Source of the DNA: Drosophila persimilis
Taxonomy: Eukaryota > Arthropoda > Insecta > Diptera > Drosophilidae
Reading direction: 5' to 3'
DNA length: 64,000 bases
Assembly (NCBI RefSeq): GCF_003286085.1
Contig: NW_020825289.1
Location: 9,982,001-10,046,000 of the forward strand
In this document: piece by piece, positions 24,601 through 37,776 of the stretch
Layout of the letters: each line of letters begins with the position of its first letter
Position numbering within the stretch: position 1 is the stretch's first letter
Program-made: the position numbers and the translations under genes
Notes under the pieces: generated by a model
Database searches by the model: none
Seen by the model: only the letters and a program-made list of their open reading frames with translations
What the model was told of the DNA's origin: nothing

Positions 24601-27600
24601 AGGGTCTCTTTTTTCTCGGCTAAATGAAATGCCTGTCCTGTAAGAAGAGACGAAAACTTTTACAGCAGGCAACAACAAGGCAATGTGAAAAGTTTGCTAG
24701 AAGAATGTCAAGTGCACACATCCTAGAGTAGGGGAGGAGAGCGGAGGGGAGAGGAGAGTACGAAATGTGGCATGCTGTGGCATGTAAAGATGACGAAATT
24801 TTCTGTTGCTGGAGATGCATATTGTAGTCCTTTGGCTGTGTGTGTGTGTGTGTGTGTGTGTGCGGCCAGAGGAACTTGTAAATCAGAATCAGAGGTCATG
24901 GTCTCTTCTCTACTCAGCCAAGAACTTGGACAATTGTCGAGATTTTATCTCTCGGAAATGTTTAAAATTCCAAGCAAAGAAAAAGTAATAATATAACAAA
25001 AAATTGTTCCTACTTAGAGAGGATTTTGTGTGCCTGTGTGGGGGGGGAAAAAGGATGCATAATCAGTTTCCGCATTATGCGGCAGGCCACAAAGGAAGTG
25101 GCAGCCACCCAAGTGGCGGTTGTGGTTGGCGGATGGCGGCGTTGGGGGCGCAATTCCAAAAAATACTTGTATAATAAAGATATCAGAAAATCGGTTTTTT
25201 GGGGCCTGGGCCCATAAAGTTTACATAAAGCGAAAGTATCCTGCTGCAGCTGCTCCTCCTGCCCCTCTCGGATGATTTATCCGTTCAGTAACACGCCCTC
25301 GTCTCCTGCCCAATATCTTCGGGCCCTGGCTCGGAACTTGTTTACCCATAAATCCGGCAGGCAGGGCTGGCAGGGCAGCCAGGGATTACCATCCAAGTTT
25401 TGCAGCTTCCCCGCCGCCCACGACCTGGCTTGGCCGTTCTCCAATGTATTTCAATTAAGTTATCAAATACATACAGACACACGTCTCTCTGTATCGCCGT
25501 ATCCGTATCCGTGAGTTGGCAGCAACAAAATGTATCTTTTTTATATCCCACACACAGACGGAGCAGAGCCTGTTGCCAGGTGCCACAACCGCTGCTTCTG
25601 TCTGCCTTGTATTGATTTTCTTTTTGGCCAAAACCAGCCCACACCCCGCCACCCCCCCACCAGCAACCCGTGGGCCGAGCCCCGAAGCCATTCCATGTTT
25701 GCACTTGATAATTCCGCTTTGGCATTTGATATGCAAATGGATGTCGGGCCAAATACATAATAATATATCATTTCCTGAGTTTTTCCTGAGGCGCACACAC
25801 TGAAAATTGCCCAAGGATTGGCGTCGTGTCCTGACGTGTCCTGCCTGTCGTGCCAAGCCGCATTTATTCTAATTGTAAATTGCATTCGACCTTGAGCCCG
25901 TTTCGGTATCGTTTTGGCGGGCTTGCAGGGCTCCCAGGGCTCACAGGGCTCACAGGGCTCACAGGGGGGATGATAGGATATCGGAAATCGCGCGCGACAG
26001 GCTTAAGCTAACAAGAAAAATACCTCCCACACTCCCACCTCCGGGCCACCCCCCCAAAAGCTCTGATGAACATTTGATTGCGGACCATATGCCAAATGGC
26101 AATTTTCACTTCGTTAAAATTGTAGAATTTTCTTTTCAAAGCAATTAAGTAGCGGAAAAGGCTGCTTTCCCAGGCAAGGGACAGGGGGAGGGACAGGGGG
26201 AGGGACAGGTGCACTCCCTATGGGGACTTTGCCATCTGTCCAGACTGCAGGTCTCGGCTCCCAGACAAAGATTAGAAATAATTGACGGCTGTCCGCTGCG
26301 ATCTGATTAATTCGCAATCAATTATTCAAAGTTAAATAAATAATACTTTTTAATGGAATTAATTTATTCTATAATCCTACAAGTGCCTCGGGGAAATTAA
26401 TTAATTATACAATAACTTGCATTGCATTTACGCTCCCCTGAACAATTTCCAATAATGCTACAAGAATTATTACCCTTCAATGCTTCATATTTTCTTGCCA
26501 TAAAATTTTCCCGGAAGCCCAACTCGAAGAAGTTTTCCATTCAACAAATTTCTGCTGTCAAGCAAATTTTCTATTCTGAGAAATCCCGCCTTAAAGCCAA
26601 GAAATGTTCGTCAAGGCCGAAAGTGTCCCTTAAAGAGGCTTAATTAAAAGGCCATTATCCAAGCGCCGAATGGGCCGTTGGCAGTGGAAAAGCCTTAAAC
26701 AATGCCAGCCGCTGGGCACTGGAAAAATCACATTTAATTAAGAACACTCGAGGTGTGGGGATCGGGGATTGGGAATTCGCTGTGGAATGGAAAACATTTT
26801 GGAATGCGAGCAAAATAAATTGACATTTAATTGGATTCGGGAAATTCAATTGAATTTGATGGGGAAATCCGTTTAGGAGATGAAAACTTTATGAGTGGGA
26901 TTAATGGCACTACGGAGGGGCTGTGTGTGGGTGGGTGGGTGGGTGGGTGGCCCCAATTCCGAGCAAATTGAGCAACATTTACCTTCCATTTTCGATTCAT
27001 TTGGCAGACATAACATACGTATATATACTCTCTTCTTTTATGGGGCTTAATTCCATTACTGATGGGCTCCTGGCCCCGCCATACATATCCCACCATATCT
27101 TATGGCCGTCTGAAGTTCCTCTGCCAGATGGAAGTTATTCCCCAATTTCACGTGTAATTTCATTATCCAATCGTTGTCTTATGACTGGATCCTTTTCCTG
27201 ATCGGATTTATAGACTCCTCAATGTGTGATTTCATTTTGTATTATTTTTTTTATATGAGCTTTTATTGCGTTTCTTTGTTTTACAGGGCTCTCGCTCGCT
27301 CTCGCTCACCTCCAGCTCACCGCAAACATGTGGGTAAAAGAAAGGCCAAAGAAAATAATAGTGAAAGCCACACAGGACTCTGCCGGGGGGCCAGGGGGCA
27401 GAGGCAGAGGGCAGGGTGTGTGTAAAGAATAAAAAAAGACGAATACGATGGAGAAACAAAAGCTTTGCCATTAGAGACACATCAAAATGGCACTCAGCGT
27501 GGCAAGGGTGTGCGGGAAGGTGGCAGGGGGGGGGGGGGGGGGCAGTGTAGTTGGTGTGGGGCCTTCGAGGTGGTTTGTCGGCTTTTATGGGGTACCATAT

Positions 27601-30600
27601 TCGAATACAATGGAAAGGCATTCAATGCATTCCCACAGCTTTGTGGTTTCGGTTCTACGTTTGTTTTTCCCTCTCCCTCTCTCCCTGTCTCCCTCTCTCT
27701 CTCTCGCTGTCGTTTTTTCGGTTGCATTTTCACGCAATTTATTGTTCTCGCGCTTGCCTCTTAGCTCCTTTCTGGGCCCCCCCTCTCCCTCTGCGGAACC
27801 TTTTTCCTGGCGAAATTTCACTATTTTTTATTGTTTAATATTGTTCTAAGCCGTGTTTGCTTGGCCCACAGTAAGCTTTTGTTGTTGTGGCATGCAGGTG
27901 GCGGTTGCAGTTGCACGCGGGATGCGGGGGGGGCATGGATGGGGCTCCATATTTCCGCTCAGTTGTTGTGCATTCAGGTTTCTATGGTTTTGCCTCGTCC
28001 GCCCTCCTTCCGTCTTACTTTTAACCACATTTTTCTACTAGCTACGGGGAAAGCAGTTCAAGGATAATATGCAAAAAACCATGGAAACAATAGATAGCAC
28101 TAGAGGGGGGTGGTGGGGGTTTGGGGGGCGGTGTCGTGGGCTCCGTAGAAAAGTGCCGGTCGGCGTCCGCCTGCTTAGCAAATGACATTATCATTTGACT
28201 CCGCCCCAAGCCCCCACACCCCCCCCCACCAATCCGCAACCCGCCGCATTGATTTTACTAAAAATTTTGTCATTGTCATGTGCAGGCACGATTTCTGCAT
28301 CGCCATAAAAGCATTTCAAGCGCTTACACTGAGAGAAAAGGGGGTGCTCAAGAGCCGAGCCTGGCCTTCCCTCTTCTTCGCTGGCCATCGCTGCCTCCCG
28401 CTGGTCTTTCAGTGTACTTCTATGGGGAGCCATTGCTCGGCCAGCGGTAATTGCATTAAGTGTTGGCTTAAAAGCAACTGCCATCCATCCCCTCCTTCGC
28501 TCTTAATGCTTTCCCTTTCTCCTTTGAGAGCGCATCTTTCCGCTTTCAGCCTTGTGTGTGTCGTCATTGTCGCTGGATTAGCTCTAGCCTCCATGTCATG
28601 CTTCTAATTAGCCACTGGATGGCTGATGGCCTGGCCAACACACACACACAGGCACACACAGGCACAAATGCACAATTTGTTTGGCTTTAACCATTGAATC
28701 GATATGCGAGGAGAATCACAAGACATGGGATCCAGTCGGGTCGAGAGTTCGCGACTCCCACTCAATTCTTTTATAGTTTCCTCTCGCCCACTCTTTATGG
28801 CGGGCCTTGGCACGCGAAAATAATTTCCTTTTGATTGGGCGCGCCTCGACTTCTTCGCGGCGAACGAAGAGCTTTGCGAAGCCATTTTCCAGATAGATTT
28901 GCGGGCGCGTTGCCAGCACACGGTGTAAACATAAACTGGGGTCTGGCAAGGACGCACATTAAAGTACGGGCCGAGGGGGGGGGAGTGGCGTGGAGTGGAG
29001 TGGAGTGGAGCGAGGACGCAGACAGGCTGGCGCGCGCACGCACAGCACAGCCTTGGATGCCCGACCAGCAGCCCAACCAGCTGACGGGCTCCAGGAACTC
29101 CACAAACCTCAACACCCAACAGAGCAGAGCACACACATGCCAAATGTCCAATCGCAGGCCCAGGCACAGGGTCATCGGGGTAGCCAGGGTAGCCAGGGTA
29201 GCCAGGGTTGCCAGGACTGCCTTAAGCCATTCCTCCTTCGTTTTACCTTCACCTATGACCTTGAAACTGCCACTCTCTCTCTCTTTCTCCCTCTTCTTTT
29301 GTGTGTAATCGAATGGCAACCCAATTAGAAATGACTCCTCTGGCAGCAATCCCAATTGGTTGGGTGGCCTGGCAACCCTGGCCTGCGGCTTGTTCTGCAT
29401 TTTGGGGACAGGCCCCAGCACCAGCACCGCACGCACTCAAATGTCCGTCCAGTGAACATGATAAACGCCCTGGCTGCACCCAAAGCGACATAAAACTGAT
29501 GGCACCCCCCGGGAGCTAGCGGTAAACGCAGGGTTGCATTGTGTGTACAAAGAGGGAGAGAGAGCGAGAGAGAGGGAGAATGAAAGTGCATTTCTGGCAA
29601 CTGTACCAATTAATTCCGAAATTGGCAAATGCCATTGGAGTGGATGGAGAAGCAGAAGCAGAATGTTTCGGATTTCGGTTCGGATGTAATTGCTTGGAAA
29701 ATTAATTTTTGCCTTGCTACCGAAACAAAGGGTGTTAAGAGAGAGAGAGAGGGAGAGATCGAGTAAGTAGACAAAGAAGAATATCGAATTGATTTGCATA
29801 GAAATGGCCTACACAAATAAATAAATAAATTCTCGGTTGAATATTAAAATATTTTGGCACAAAATATCTGCGAATGCATTTTATTGCCACTGCCAAAGGG
29901 GGGGTTGGGTTTTGGGGGTCGATGAGCTCTGTTTTCGCATTTTACGATTTTTCGTTCCCCGCCCCCCTACCCCATTGTGTGCTCTCTGTCCGGGTTCCAG
30001 GGCTGGACTAATTAAACGGTAAACAACAATTAAACAATGCCACCAGGCAAAGGCAAAAGCAAAATTTATGTCTTTGTTCGGAATAACATTGCTTGCCCTA
30101 TGCGTTCATTTGTTTTCCGGTGGGAGAGAGAGAGAGAGAGAGAGAGAGAACTTTGGAGCAAAGTCTATAAAATACGATCCCAGGCGAATAAAGAAATATA
30201 TTACATAATCTATATAGTACAAATACCAACACAGTGGCACGTATGGTATATGGCAGCAGGTTTTGTTTTTGCAGCTTGTTTGAACTTTAAAAATTGATGG
30301 CACATTCCTCTAAATAATTCGGTCCTAAAGCGGCCTAAGGTGGGGCAAATATAGAAACTATTTATAAAAAAAATACTCAAAGAAAACTAATCATTAGACT
30401 CTTTTGATTTCGAACAAAAAATAGATTTATTGCCCCTGAAAGGTGGGTGTTTCGGTTCGTAGGTGGACCTCGCCTTAAATAAATCTGTATTGAACTTTGG
30501 TTATTTGCTTAAATTGTTAACAGCACAACGAAATCCCAGCAACTGGAACAGGCAGAACACTCAGATACAAATACATGCATGGGCTACAAAATAAATACAA

Positions 30601-33600
30601 ATAACAAATAACAAATACAAAATACAACAACAACAACAAAAAACATATTAAACTTGGCAGAAAAATACACAACAACAAATTGGTAAAATCTCGCTTTGTT
30701 TTGTGCCTTTTTGCGTTTTACATTTTGTTTCGCAACAAAAACCACTCAAAATGGAGAAAAGACAGACACGCAGATACACAGATACAGAGATACAGAGATA
30801 CATATATGTATGCATGTATCTCATTCTTTTTGTATAACTTGTGGCTAAAACTCTGTGGCCCGGAAGATCTCTCCAGTGCCCGTGGCGTGCCATTTAGGCC
30901 AAGGCTAAAACAGGGCGTATGCTTAATATTTCAGCACTTTAAAACTGTTGCCCCAAGTAAATAATAAACTAAATCGAAAAGTGAAACATAACTGGAGGCA
31001 AAATTTCAATTCCAACATCTGTTTGGGGGGGAAAGAAAGAAAAAGAAAAAAACTACAACAGAAATTGCGTTTTAAGAATGTGGAAAAAACAAAAAAAATT
31101 CAGCTTATTTATCATTTTTACGCTTTGATTGCGGGCTGATATCTGTCTTTGGTATCTACCTCTGGTTCTTCTTCGCCTTCGCCTCCTCCATCTACCTCTT
31201 TCTCTGTCTCTCTTTGTGATTCTGTTTTGTGTTGTTGACACCGCGAATTATAAGATATTTCCACGCTGCTTATCACAAGAAGGTGATAAAAAGGCAGAAA
31301 AAGCGAGGAAGCGAGAAAGCGCTGAGAGAGTCGCACACTTTTTCAGCGCCTCTCTCTCTCTCTCCCTCTCTTTATGGCTAATTATACGCATAAATATACA
31401 CAGATGGATAGGTACATAGATACACAGATACACAGCTACACAGATGGATAGATACACATGGCAAATGCCTAAAATGCTTATCTTTGGAATACATTTCTGC
31501 CTTTCTGCCTTCTGCCCCAGAGCTCGGAGCTCTGTTGAATTGGCCTTTTGTCATGGCATGAGGCAATGACAAGCAAATTGGCCAGCGGCTGCTGCACTTG
31601 ACCCACCCCTCCCCCCTCCGCCACCGCCGCCGCCTGCTCTCGGGGCTGCAGCTGCCACTTGAGCTGCCTCATCAAATCTCGCCCCCATGCCTGCCGCCTG
31701 CCGCCCAGTCGAGAACTTGCCTCGTTGCCGTCTTTCAATTGTTGCAAGCTGCACACTTGAGCAGAGCCCGCCCCCGCCTCTGGCTTGCCCCCCACACTTG
31801 AAGCGTGTTGAAGGAACTCATCATCCAAGATGCCCCCCCCCACATTCCTCCCGTTTGGCACAGTGCTCGCAAATAAAGTTATTTGCCTCATCTGGAATCC
31901 CAGTAATCAGATATTGTATCTCCTGCCCGCCAAAGTGAAGGATATCTATAGGAAAATGTCGTGTCTCTAGAGTATTAATATTCATTCGATAAGGTCACTC
32001 CCCGTGGGCAGCGCAATCCGATAAAGAAACGCCAGCCCGAGGTTGACGTCATCCGCAGAGCCGGCGTACAGTGGAATAGAGCAGGGAAATACTGAAGTAT
32101 AGAACTGCATTTGACCAGGGAAGAAACTGGTTCCATTGCATCATCGATCGATGGATGGATCTATAGATAGATCTGCGATTCCCGGCACGTGGTTTGTCGC
32201 TTAAATCGTCACAAAGTAGTGGAGTGGAATAAGTATTCGCCATGTTCGCTGCGACTTGGACTTTGCCCTGTAACAACAGTTGCTTGGAACATGCTCGAAA
32301 AGTCAATACGGAAGAAGGGCCCACTCCAGCCGCAAAACAGAGTGAACAGTCAACAACTCGAAAGAGGCAACGAGAATTGCAGTAAACAGCAATTACAAGT
32401 AGCTCTGAGGATAATTGCAACAACTGTTGCACACTGTCTCTCTCCCAGAGTTGCTTAGCTGCGAAGGGCAGAGCTACTTGGGCGATTCCGACATGAGTAT
32501 TACAGAGTTTGGCAGTTGCAAATTGGTACGGCCTGCTGACTGGCTCACACACCCACAAGTGGCATGCCACATGCAGCAGTACGGACACAATTGTTAAATC
32601 GGTGAGGTGGGGGGGTGGGGGGCAACAAAAAAGTAATACCACTTTGACATGCAAACTCGTCGAAAGCGTAGCGTAGCGTCTGAGCCCTAAGCCCGGAAGC
32701 CCACAACCTCTAAGCCCTGAAGCCGTCAAGACTTGGCCCTGACGTCAGGCGCAAGGAAACTTTTCGGAATGCGATTTCGTTTCTGAAACTTTGTGGCTCT
32801 TGTTCGAGCTTTCGCCAACTTGTAATTAAAATGTGCAGCCAGCAGCAGCAGGAAAGCAATCCGCCAATGGGGCCGGGGCTTGGGCTGGGGAGGCCGGAAT
32901 CGCGGATTGGGATTGGGGTTCATTAGCCAGGGCGATAAGGCAGCAGCAGGGCAACACAAGTTATGTAAACTCTCTTATCAGTTCATTTACACCCCACGGT
33001 GATTATGTACATTTCTCTGGGCTGACCTTCAAATCTCTTACCGCCGTCTCAAGAGGTTGCTATGCGGCTCTGGCATCGATAAGAGGCCTTGATACCTTGA
33101 ATTAGCCTTGTGAAATAATTAATTAATTATTATTTTTAGTGAACTGAGTCACGAGTTACATTTGGACACTCCGCTAGCTATCGGTTACAAGAACGGCGTC
33201 ATTCATGTGATAAGGACTCCCAAGTCATTCGAAACTGGACTTGGGACTCAGTCTGACGCACAAAGACCATGAAATCAATTGGCCTAACAATGAGATTAAG
33301 TGATGACAAATCCGCCCTGACCCCGAGGGGATGTGTGTGTTCAGATTCTATAAATATTTGCCAGATGAGCCCCCCAGATAGGGGTGTACGTGGTGGACAT
33401 TGAACTGCTGTGCAGGGGCTTGGGGATTAGAGATGAGAGTCCAGAAATCAGAGATGACAAAAGGATACTTGATAATTTATGATTCCATTATTCGAAGAAC
33501 AAAAGTTTCCTTGGTTCAGGGGAAAAACTAATTGAACTTTAATTTCAAATCAAATAATCCCCCCACCGATTAGGTTTAAGCCCCTCCTCCCTTCTAATAA

Positions 33601-35076
33601 GTTATTTACGCCCCAATTTTGGTTGTTGCTGCCAATGTTAACCCTCAGTTAAGAGCTGTTCATCAGATATATGGCGATAAGATAAGCAAGTCGAAAAAAA
33701 CACACACTTTCTGTTGGCTTTCTTTCAAGGAAGATAACGAATACATGGGAACATAAATGCGTGTCTGTGTGGCAGGACTTGATAAGTTTCTGCCCGATTA
33801 GATTGCGCACACAAATACGAGCCAAAGTCTTAATTGGGCTGGAAAACAAGGGCAGGGCAGGGCAGGGCAGGTATTGTCAAATTGGCTTTAATCTTTTCTG
33901 CCAAAGGGAGGGGGGGGGGGGGGACTGGCGTTTATTGGGCCCTGAGTAACAGAACACAGAAGCAGCCGCCTCAAGTGTTTGCACTAACCGTCTCTCAAGT
34001 GGCTGCCACTTGGACATTGAACGCCAGAGCCCCAGTCACGGATCAATGCCAAGACCATGTCGGGGCCAATCTTCAATCGACCCTCTAGAGAAATTCTATG
34101 AACATTTAAAGCTTTCATTGGCAATGAATGCATATCCCTTTGCCACACGGCCGACTGTCTGTCTGTTCCCCCAAGAGACAGCATGTACTGTGTACTTTGC
34201 CTTTGCCTTCGCTTTTTGTTTTCCCTTCTTGTTGTTTACCGCTCGAAAGCCACCTCGAACCCCACTATCGATAAGGGAGCTGCTGGAACCTTCATGGGTG
34301 GGCAGCGGCACCTGCCAGTGGCGGGCGGAGCAACAATTCGGCATTTAAAATGAATTGGCGCAAAAACTAATAAACAACAAAATTAGCCATGGCCCCAAGG
34401 GCTGATAAGGGGAGCTCAAAAACACTCGATCTCTCTCTTTCACTCCTCACCGGCTGGTGATAAGCGTAGCCGCCCCCCTCCAGGTCCAGGCCCCCCTTCT
34501 GGCATTAAATTGAATTTGAGCTTGAGATTAAATCGAGTGCTAAAATAACACAAGAACAATGAATTCAGAGTGGCATTAAATTAACATTTTTAAATAAGTT
34601 TTTTTTAATGAAAACAGGTCTTGAACCAGTCTTAAAAATTCCATCATTAAAATGAAATGAGAAAATTATAAGCTGTCAAGGAGTGCTTTCAAGTGCAAAA
34701 ACTGGCGAGATCTTTCCCTTTCGCCGGCTCCTCACGAGGGCCCCTCATGGTCTCAGAGGGTTACATCGATAGATGCGGCACGCTTGGCAAAAGTTGCCTC
34801 ATAGTCGATAAGCAGGAGTGGGATAGGATGAAGGGCGATCCGACCACTCGAAGAGCAGCCCTTAGGGGATCTGTTGTAATATTTGTCAAGTGATTCTTCG
34901 GAAAGCAAAGGTGCCTTTTTGGTAATGGAGGACACTTTTTGCAGGCTTTTGGAGTTCCTTCTATCCTTGTTGACATGGCATTCACTCACCTTCTCTAGAC
35001 ACTCCTGTCCATTGGCTTTCGGATCCCATTTGACGGCCTGTTGTGTGCCGTTTGGCAAGTTAACAATGCACCACAT
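15672..35076 (-). CDS. dnr1: Dnr1, FERM-RING E3 ubiquitin ligase (MYLIP/IDOL family)
   Basis: Four coding exons: 34990-35076, 16777-17807, 16056-16706 and 15672-15987. They join in phase (2085 bases, 694 residues) at consensus splice sites. Exon 1 encodes the first FERM strand (MWCIVNLPNGTQQAVKW...ECLEK); exon 2 continues VCRALNIICEMEYFGLEHW, the ubiquitin-like F1 lobe, then F2. The F3 lobe follows (GITVCRG...FGAIAAAKSL, GLYRSITERHAFYVCDKV). The C-terminal C3HC4 RING begins CKICMDRAINTVFNPC and ends CSNCPNCR, with every zinc ligand present, about residues 563-598. Ser/Gly and Gln-rich linkers separate these parts. In flies Dnr1 restrains the caspase Dredd in the Imd pathway and apoptosis; the vertebrate homologue ubiquitinates lipoprotein receptors. 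The 17.2-kb first intron is the most striking structural feature. Confidence 0.95.
21571..21606. repeat. (GA)n microsatellite
   Basis: Long, nearly uninterrupted GA dinucleotides within dnr1 intron 1; also a set of potential GAGA-factor sites. Confidence 0.85.
22986..23010. repeat. (CT)n microsatellite
   Basis: Uninterrupted CT dinucleotides within dnr1 intron 1. Confidence 0.85.
24836..24862. repeat. (TG)n microsatellite
   Basis: Uninterrupted TG dinucleotides, about 13 repeats. Confidence 0.85.
25926..25968. repeat. Decamer minisatellite (GGGCTCACAG)n
   Basis: Four direct copies of a 10-base unit (GGGCTCACAG and one CCCAG variant) followed by a G run. Confidence 0.8.
26174..26209. repeat. 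12-base minisatellite (GGGACAGGGGGA)n
   Basis: About three direct copies of GGGACAGGGGGA, in dnr1 intron 1. Confidence 0.75.
27526..27542. repeat. Poly-G run
   Basis: Seventeen consecutive G residues. Several other runs of eight or more G or C occur in this intron, for example 33910-33923. Confidence 0.85.
29177..29216. repeat. Decamer minisatellite (GGTAGCCAGG-type)
   Basis: Four direct copies of a unit close to GGTAGCCAG, the last with a T change. Confidence 0.8.
30124..30149. repeat. (GA)n microsatellite
   Basis: Thirteen or so uninterrupted GA dinucleotides in dnr1 intron 1. Confidence 0.85.
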
Positions 35077-35860
35077 TTTGTTGCTGGTTGCTGCGTGGTT
35101 TTGTTGTTGTTGTTTAATCGTTGATTAGTTGTTGAACAGGTAGAAGCGCGGCTCAACGTTGGTAAGTGCCTGCAGCTTTATGTTTGAAACAATTGCATTT
35201 GTTCGGGTTCGATTGGCTTCCGCCTAACGCTGCTCGCAGCTTACACAAAAGCCAAAAGCCAAAGCCAAAGCCAAAATCAAAGCCAGAGCCAGAGCCAGAG
35301 CTACAGGTTGCACTGCGGTTGTTTTGTTGCTTTTGTGCTTTTGCTGCCGTTGGATATCTTTTCAATTTGCGTACCAAATCCAATTAGACTTGGGTATTTG
35401 GTTCAGTTTCAGTGCCCGGAATATCTGGGGATTCGTTCCCTTTGTACGGGTGTTATTCTGTTAAATTTTTAACAATTTCGCACTGGTATTTTGTTCACAT
35501 TTTAGCGGCTGAAACGCACGCACAAGTTTCACTTTTTAGCTCTTTGCTGCTACATAAAAATGTTTGATTGTTGTTGCTCAGGTTTTTTATAGCGTGTGTT
35601 TTCGTTATTTTTACGCACAAAATATATTTCACGATAGATAGTTGCAACTGCGACTGCGGAACCCTCCGCTTATTCACGTTCGAATAATAGTATCAAGAAA
35701 ATCTTTTAACGCAGAACCGCTTGGCTCAAATAACGGGCGACTTTTGAAAAAATCAGTTGGCCGGTAACCAGAATATATATGGCGCATATAGTATATGCAT
35801 TCGTTTGGGCAAAGAGAGCGTTCTCTTTCGCTGTATGTTAGCTTAACAGAGACCAGCAGC
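35077..35860 (-). promoter_or_regulatory. Probable dnr1 5'UTR and promoter region
   Basis: Directly upstream of the dnr1 start codon the minus strand has the character of a fly 5'UTR: CAA/AAC-rich sequence ending in GCAACAAAATG, preceded by 'gtgcgt', 'gtgaaa' and 'cagtgcgaaat' phrases up to about 35650. A cluster of GAGAG/CTCTC elements at 35812-35835 may be promoter-proximal GAGA sites. The exact start site, and whether the 5'UTR is spliced, cannot be settled here. Confidence 0.4.
35246..35302. repeat. Hexanucleotide (GCCAAA/GCCAGA)n repeat
   Basis: About eight consecutive six-base units drifting from GCCAAA to GCCAGA, inside the inferred dnr1 5'UTR. Confidence 0.7.
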
Positions 35861-37384
35861 CGAGAGAGAACATAAGAGCTGTTAATGTCAAGCTATTTGC
35901 CTAAGAGCGAGAAATATTGCCCGCTAAGAGAGATTTCTGTTGCTAACATTTCTTGTGGTGTGTGTGTGTTTCAGACGCGCTCTCCCTCTCTTTCTCTCTC
36001 TGTCTATTCCAGCTGTTGCTTTGTTGTTATTCCGGCTTTTGTTATCAGATTTTTGCGTTGTTTTGTCGCTCTGCAGGTAAATTGTTCGACGACACGGGCG
36101 CATGTGCAACTCTCTCAATGCAGCAGCTGTTTTCCCTTCCCTTTGTCTGGTCTTTTCCGCTTTTCTGTTTTGCGACCTGCACAATGCAAAGAAAAATGGA
36201 TTGGCCTTGTCGGAGTTGTTGATTGTATAATGGGATGAAATGGATAAGGGCGGCAATGGAGTGAGAGTGGGAGAGCTTGGATCTTGTCATTCATTGTATG
36301 TATGTATGTATGTATACCCTTGCAGAGAGTATTATGATTTTGAACATCATTTCAAGATACCTAATGACAAAAAAGGCACAAATAGCTGCAATTGTAATGA
36401 TCGACCTTCTTGATGGATCAAGCATTTTATAGGGCGACTCGATGTGCCATGTAAATACTATGTATTATGTAAATATGTACATATGTATGTATCTGCAGGC
36501 CAGACAAATGACAGTGACACAGACAGACAAGGAAGGGCACAGCTCACATGTTTTGTGGTAGCTATTGTGGTGCATGGTCTAGAAATGACTTTGGGGGCAA
36601 ACGATGGCCCATTTGGGGTTTCCGTTTCTATATGTACATAAAATCAATATCACTGCAATGCCCATCGGCAAATGACAATAGACAATGATTGAGCGACACA
36701 ACTGATGGATGGGGCGAGATGGCGAGAAGGGGGGGTGCTTTGTTTAGTGTCCGCCCCAATATCGAAAATTCATTTGTCTAACCTTTGCAACAGAATATGC
36801 AAATAGAGAAGCCCCTCCTGGGCTTCAGCTGCATAATGCATCCAACACATTTGCCAAATGTACATTTAATTAGATTTTGTGGACATCACAGGGGCAGCAG
36901 TAAAGATTGATAAGGGTGTAAGTACATCCATTTGGAGCATTTTGATATGGAGCAATTATCATAAAATATTCAAGAAGCCAGGACCGTAAACATATTCATG
37001 CCGTTGGCAGCCAAAGAATTTTGGTACTAGGTTGATTTTTCCTATGCCTATGGCCTGTGATGAATTTTTGAAAAATACCCGTGCTCTTTGCTTGGCCTCT
37101 AGCCCGAGTTAGCCCGAGTACCGTACCACACCCAGACCTCTTAGTCAATGATCGAAACGCGCTCTGGTGCCTATAAATCAGCTTTTAGCATCGTCTAGTA
37201 GTCCGACAAGGTTGTGGTTGAAACAGAATTAAAGGCAATGGAAGGAGCTGTGGAAAACATAAATAATTATTAGTTCAGTTGGTTAGTAGACATGCATTGA
37301 CTAAGATATTATTCTCAGTGTATGATCTTCTGTTAGCTGCGGTTCGGTCTCTGTTATAGATTAGTCTACATGCAATGCCCGTGT

Positions 37385-37776
37385 AAATGTAAAGTAACAA
37401 GAGCAGAAGCAAATTTAACAGAAGAGCTTTTCGGCTCTGTTAATTCAAATGAGTAGCTTTTCTGTCTCTGTTAGCTTTACAGAACAGCTTTTCGGATCTG
37501 TTAAAAACAAATAAACATTATGTAGAAAATAATTTAATGTAGAAAGTAGAACATACATATATATAATGTAACATTTTTAAGGATAAAGAGAATAATTTGC
37601 ATTATAATTATGAATTATATTACTTTTATTTTATTATCTTTATTTTCATAGATAAATATTTATCCCACAGATACAAATGGATCTGGCAGATGGCGGTCCA
37701 TCGATGGCATTTTTTATTTGTTGCTTAAACAAGTAGGGGGCTGGCGCACGAGCGAAGCAGGAGGCTTGCCCCCTAG
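37385..37776 (+). mobile_element. Helitron (DINE-1/INE-1-like) non-autonomous element, 3' end at 37776
   Basis: The 3' terminus has a hairpin made by GGGGGC (37736-37741) and GCCCCC (37768-37773), immediately followed by CTAG (ending 37776) and T, as expected for a Helitron inserted between A and T. About 300 bases upstream are three ~30-base direct repeats built on AGCTTTTCGGNTCTGTTA (37426-37502), like the internal tandem repeats of DINE-1. The left end is approximate. No coding capacity. Confidence 0.5.

Larger units (their letters stand above)
17808..34989 (-). other. First intron of dnr1 (17.2 kb), no nested gene seen
   Basis: Bounded by donor AAG|GTGAGT at 34990/34989 and acceptor CTCAG at 17808. 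The long frames inside it arise from simple sequence (CTG/CAG, CA, GA and CT runs) and lack coding features on either strand. The length and the many GA/CT blocks (21571, 22986, 27661, 29275, 30124) suggest regulatory content, but no individual enhancer can be defined from sequence alone. Confidence 0.8.
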
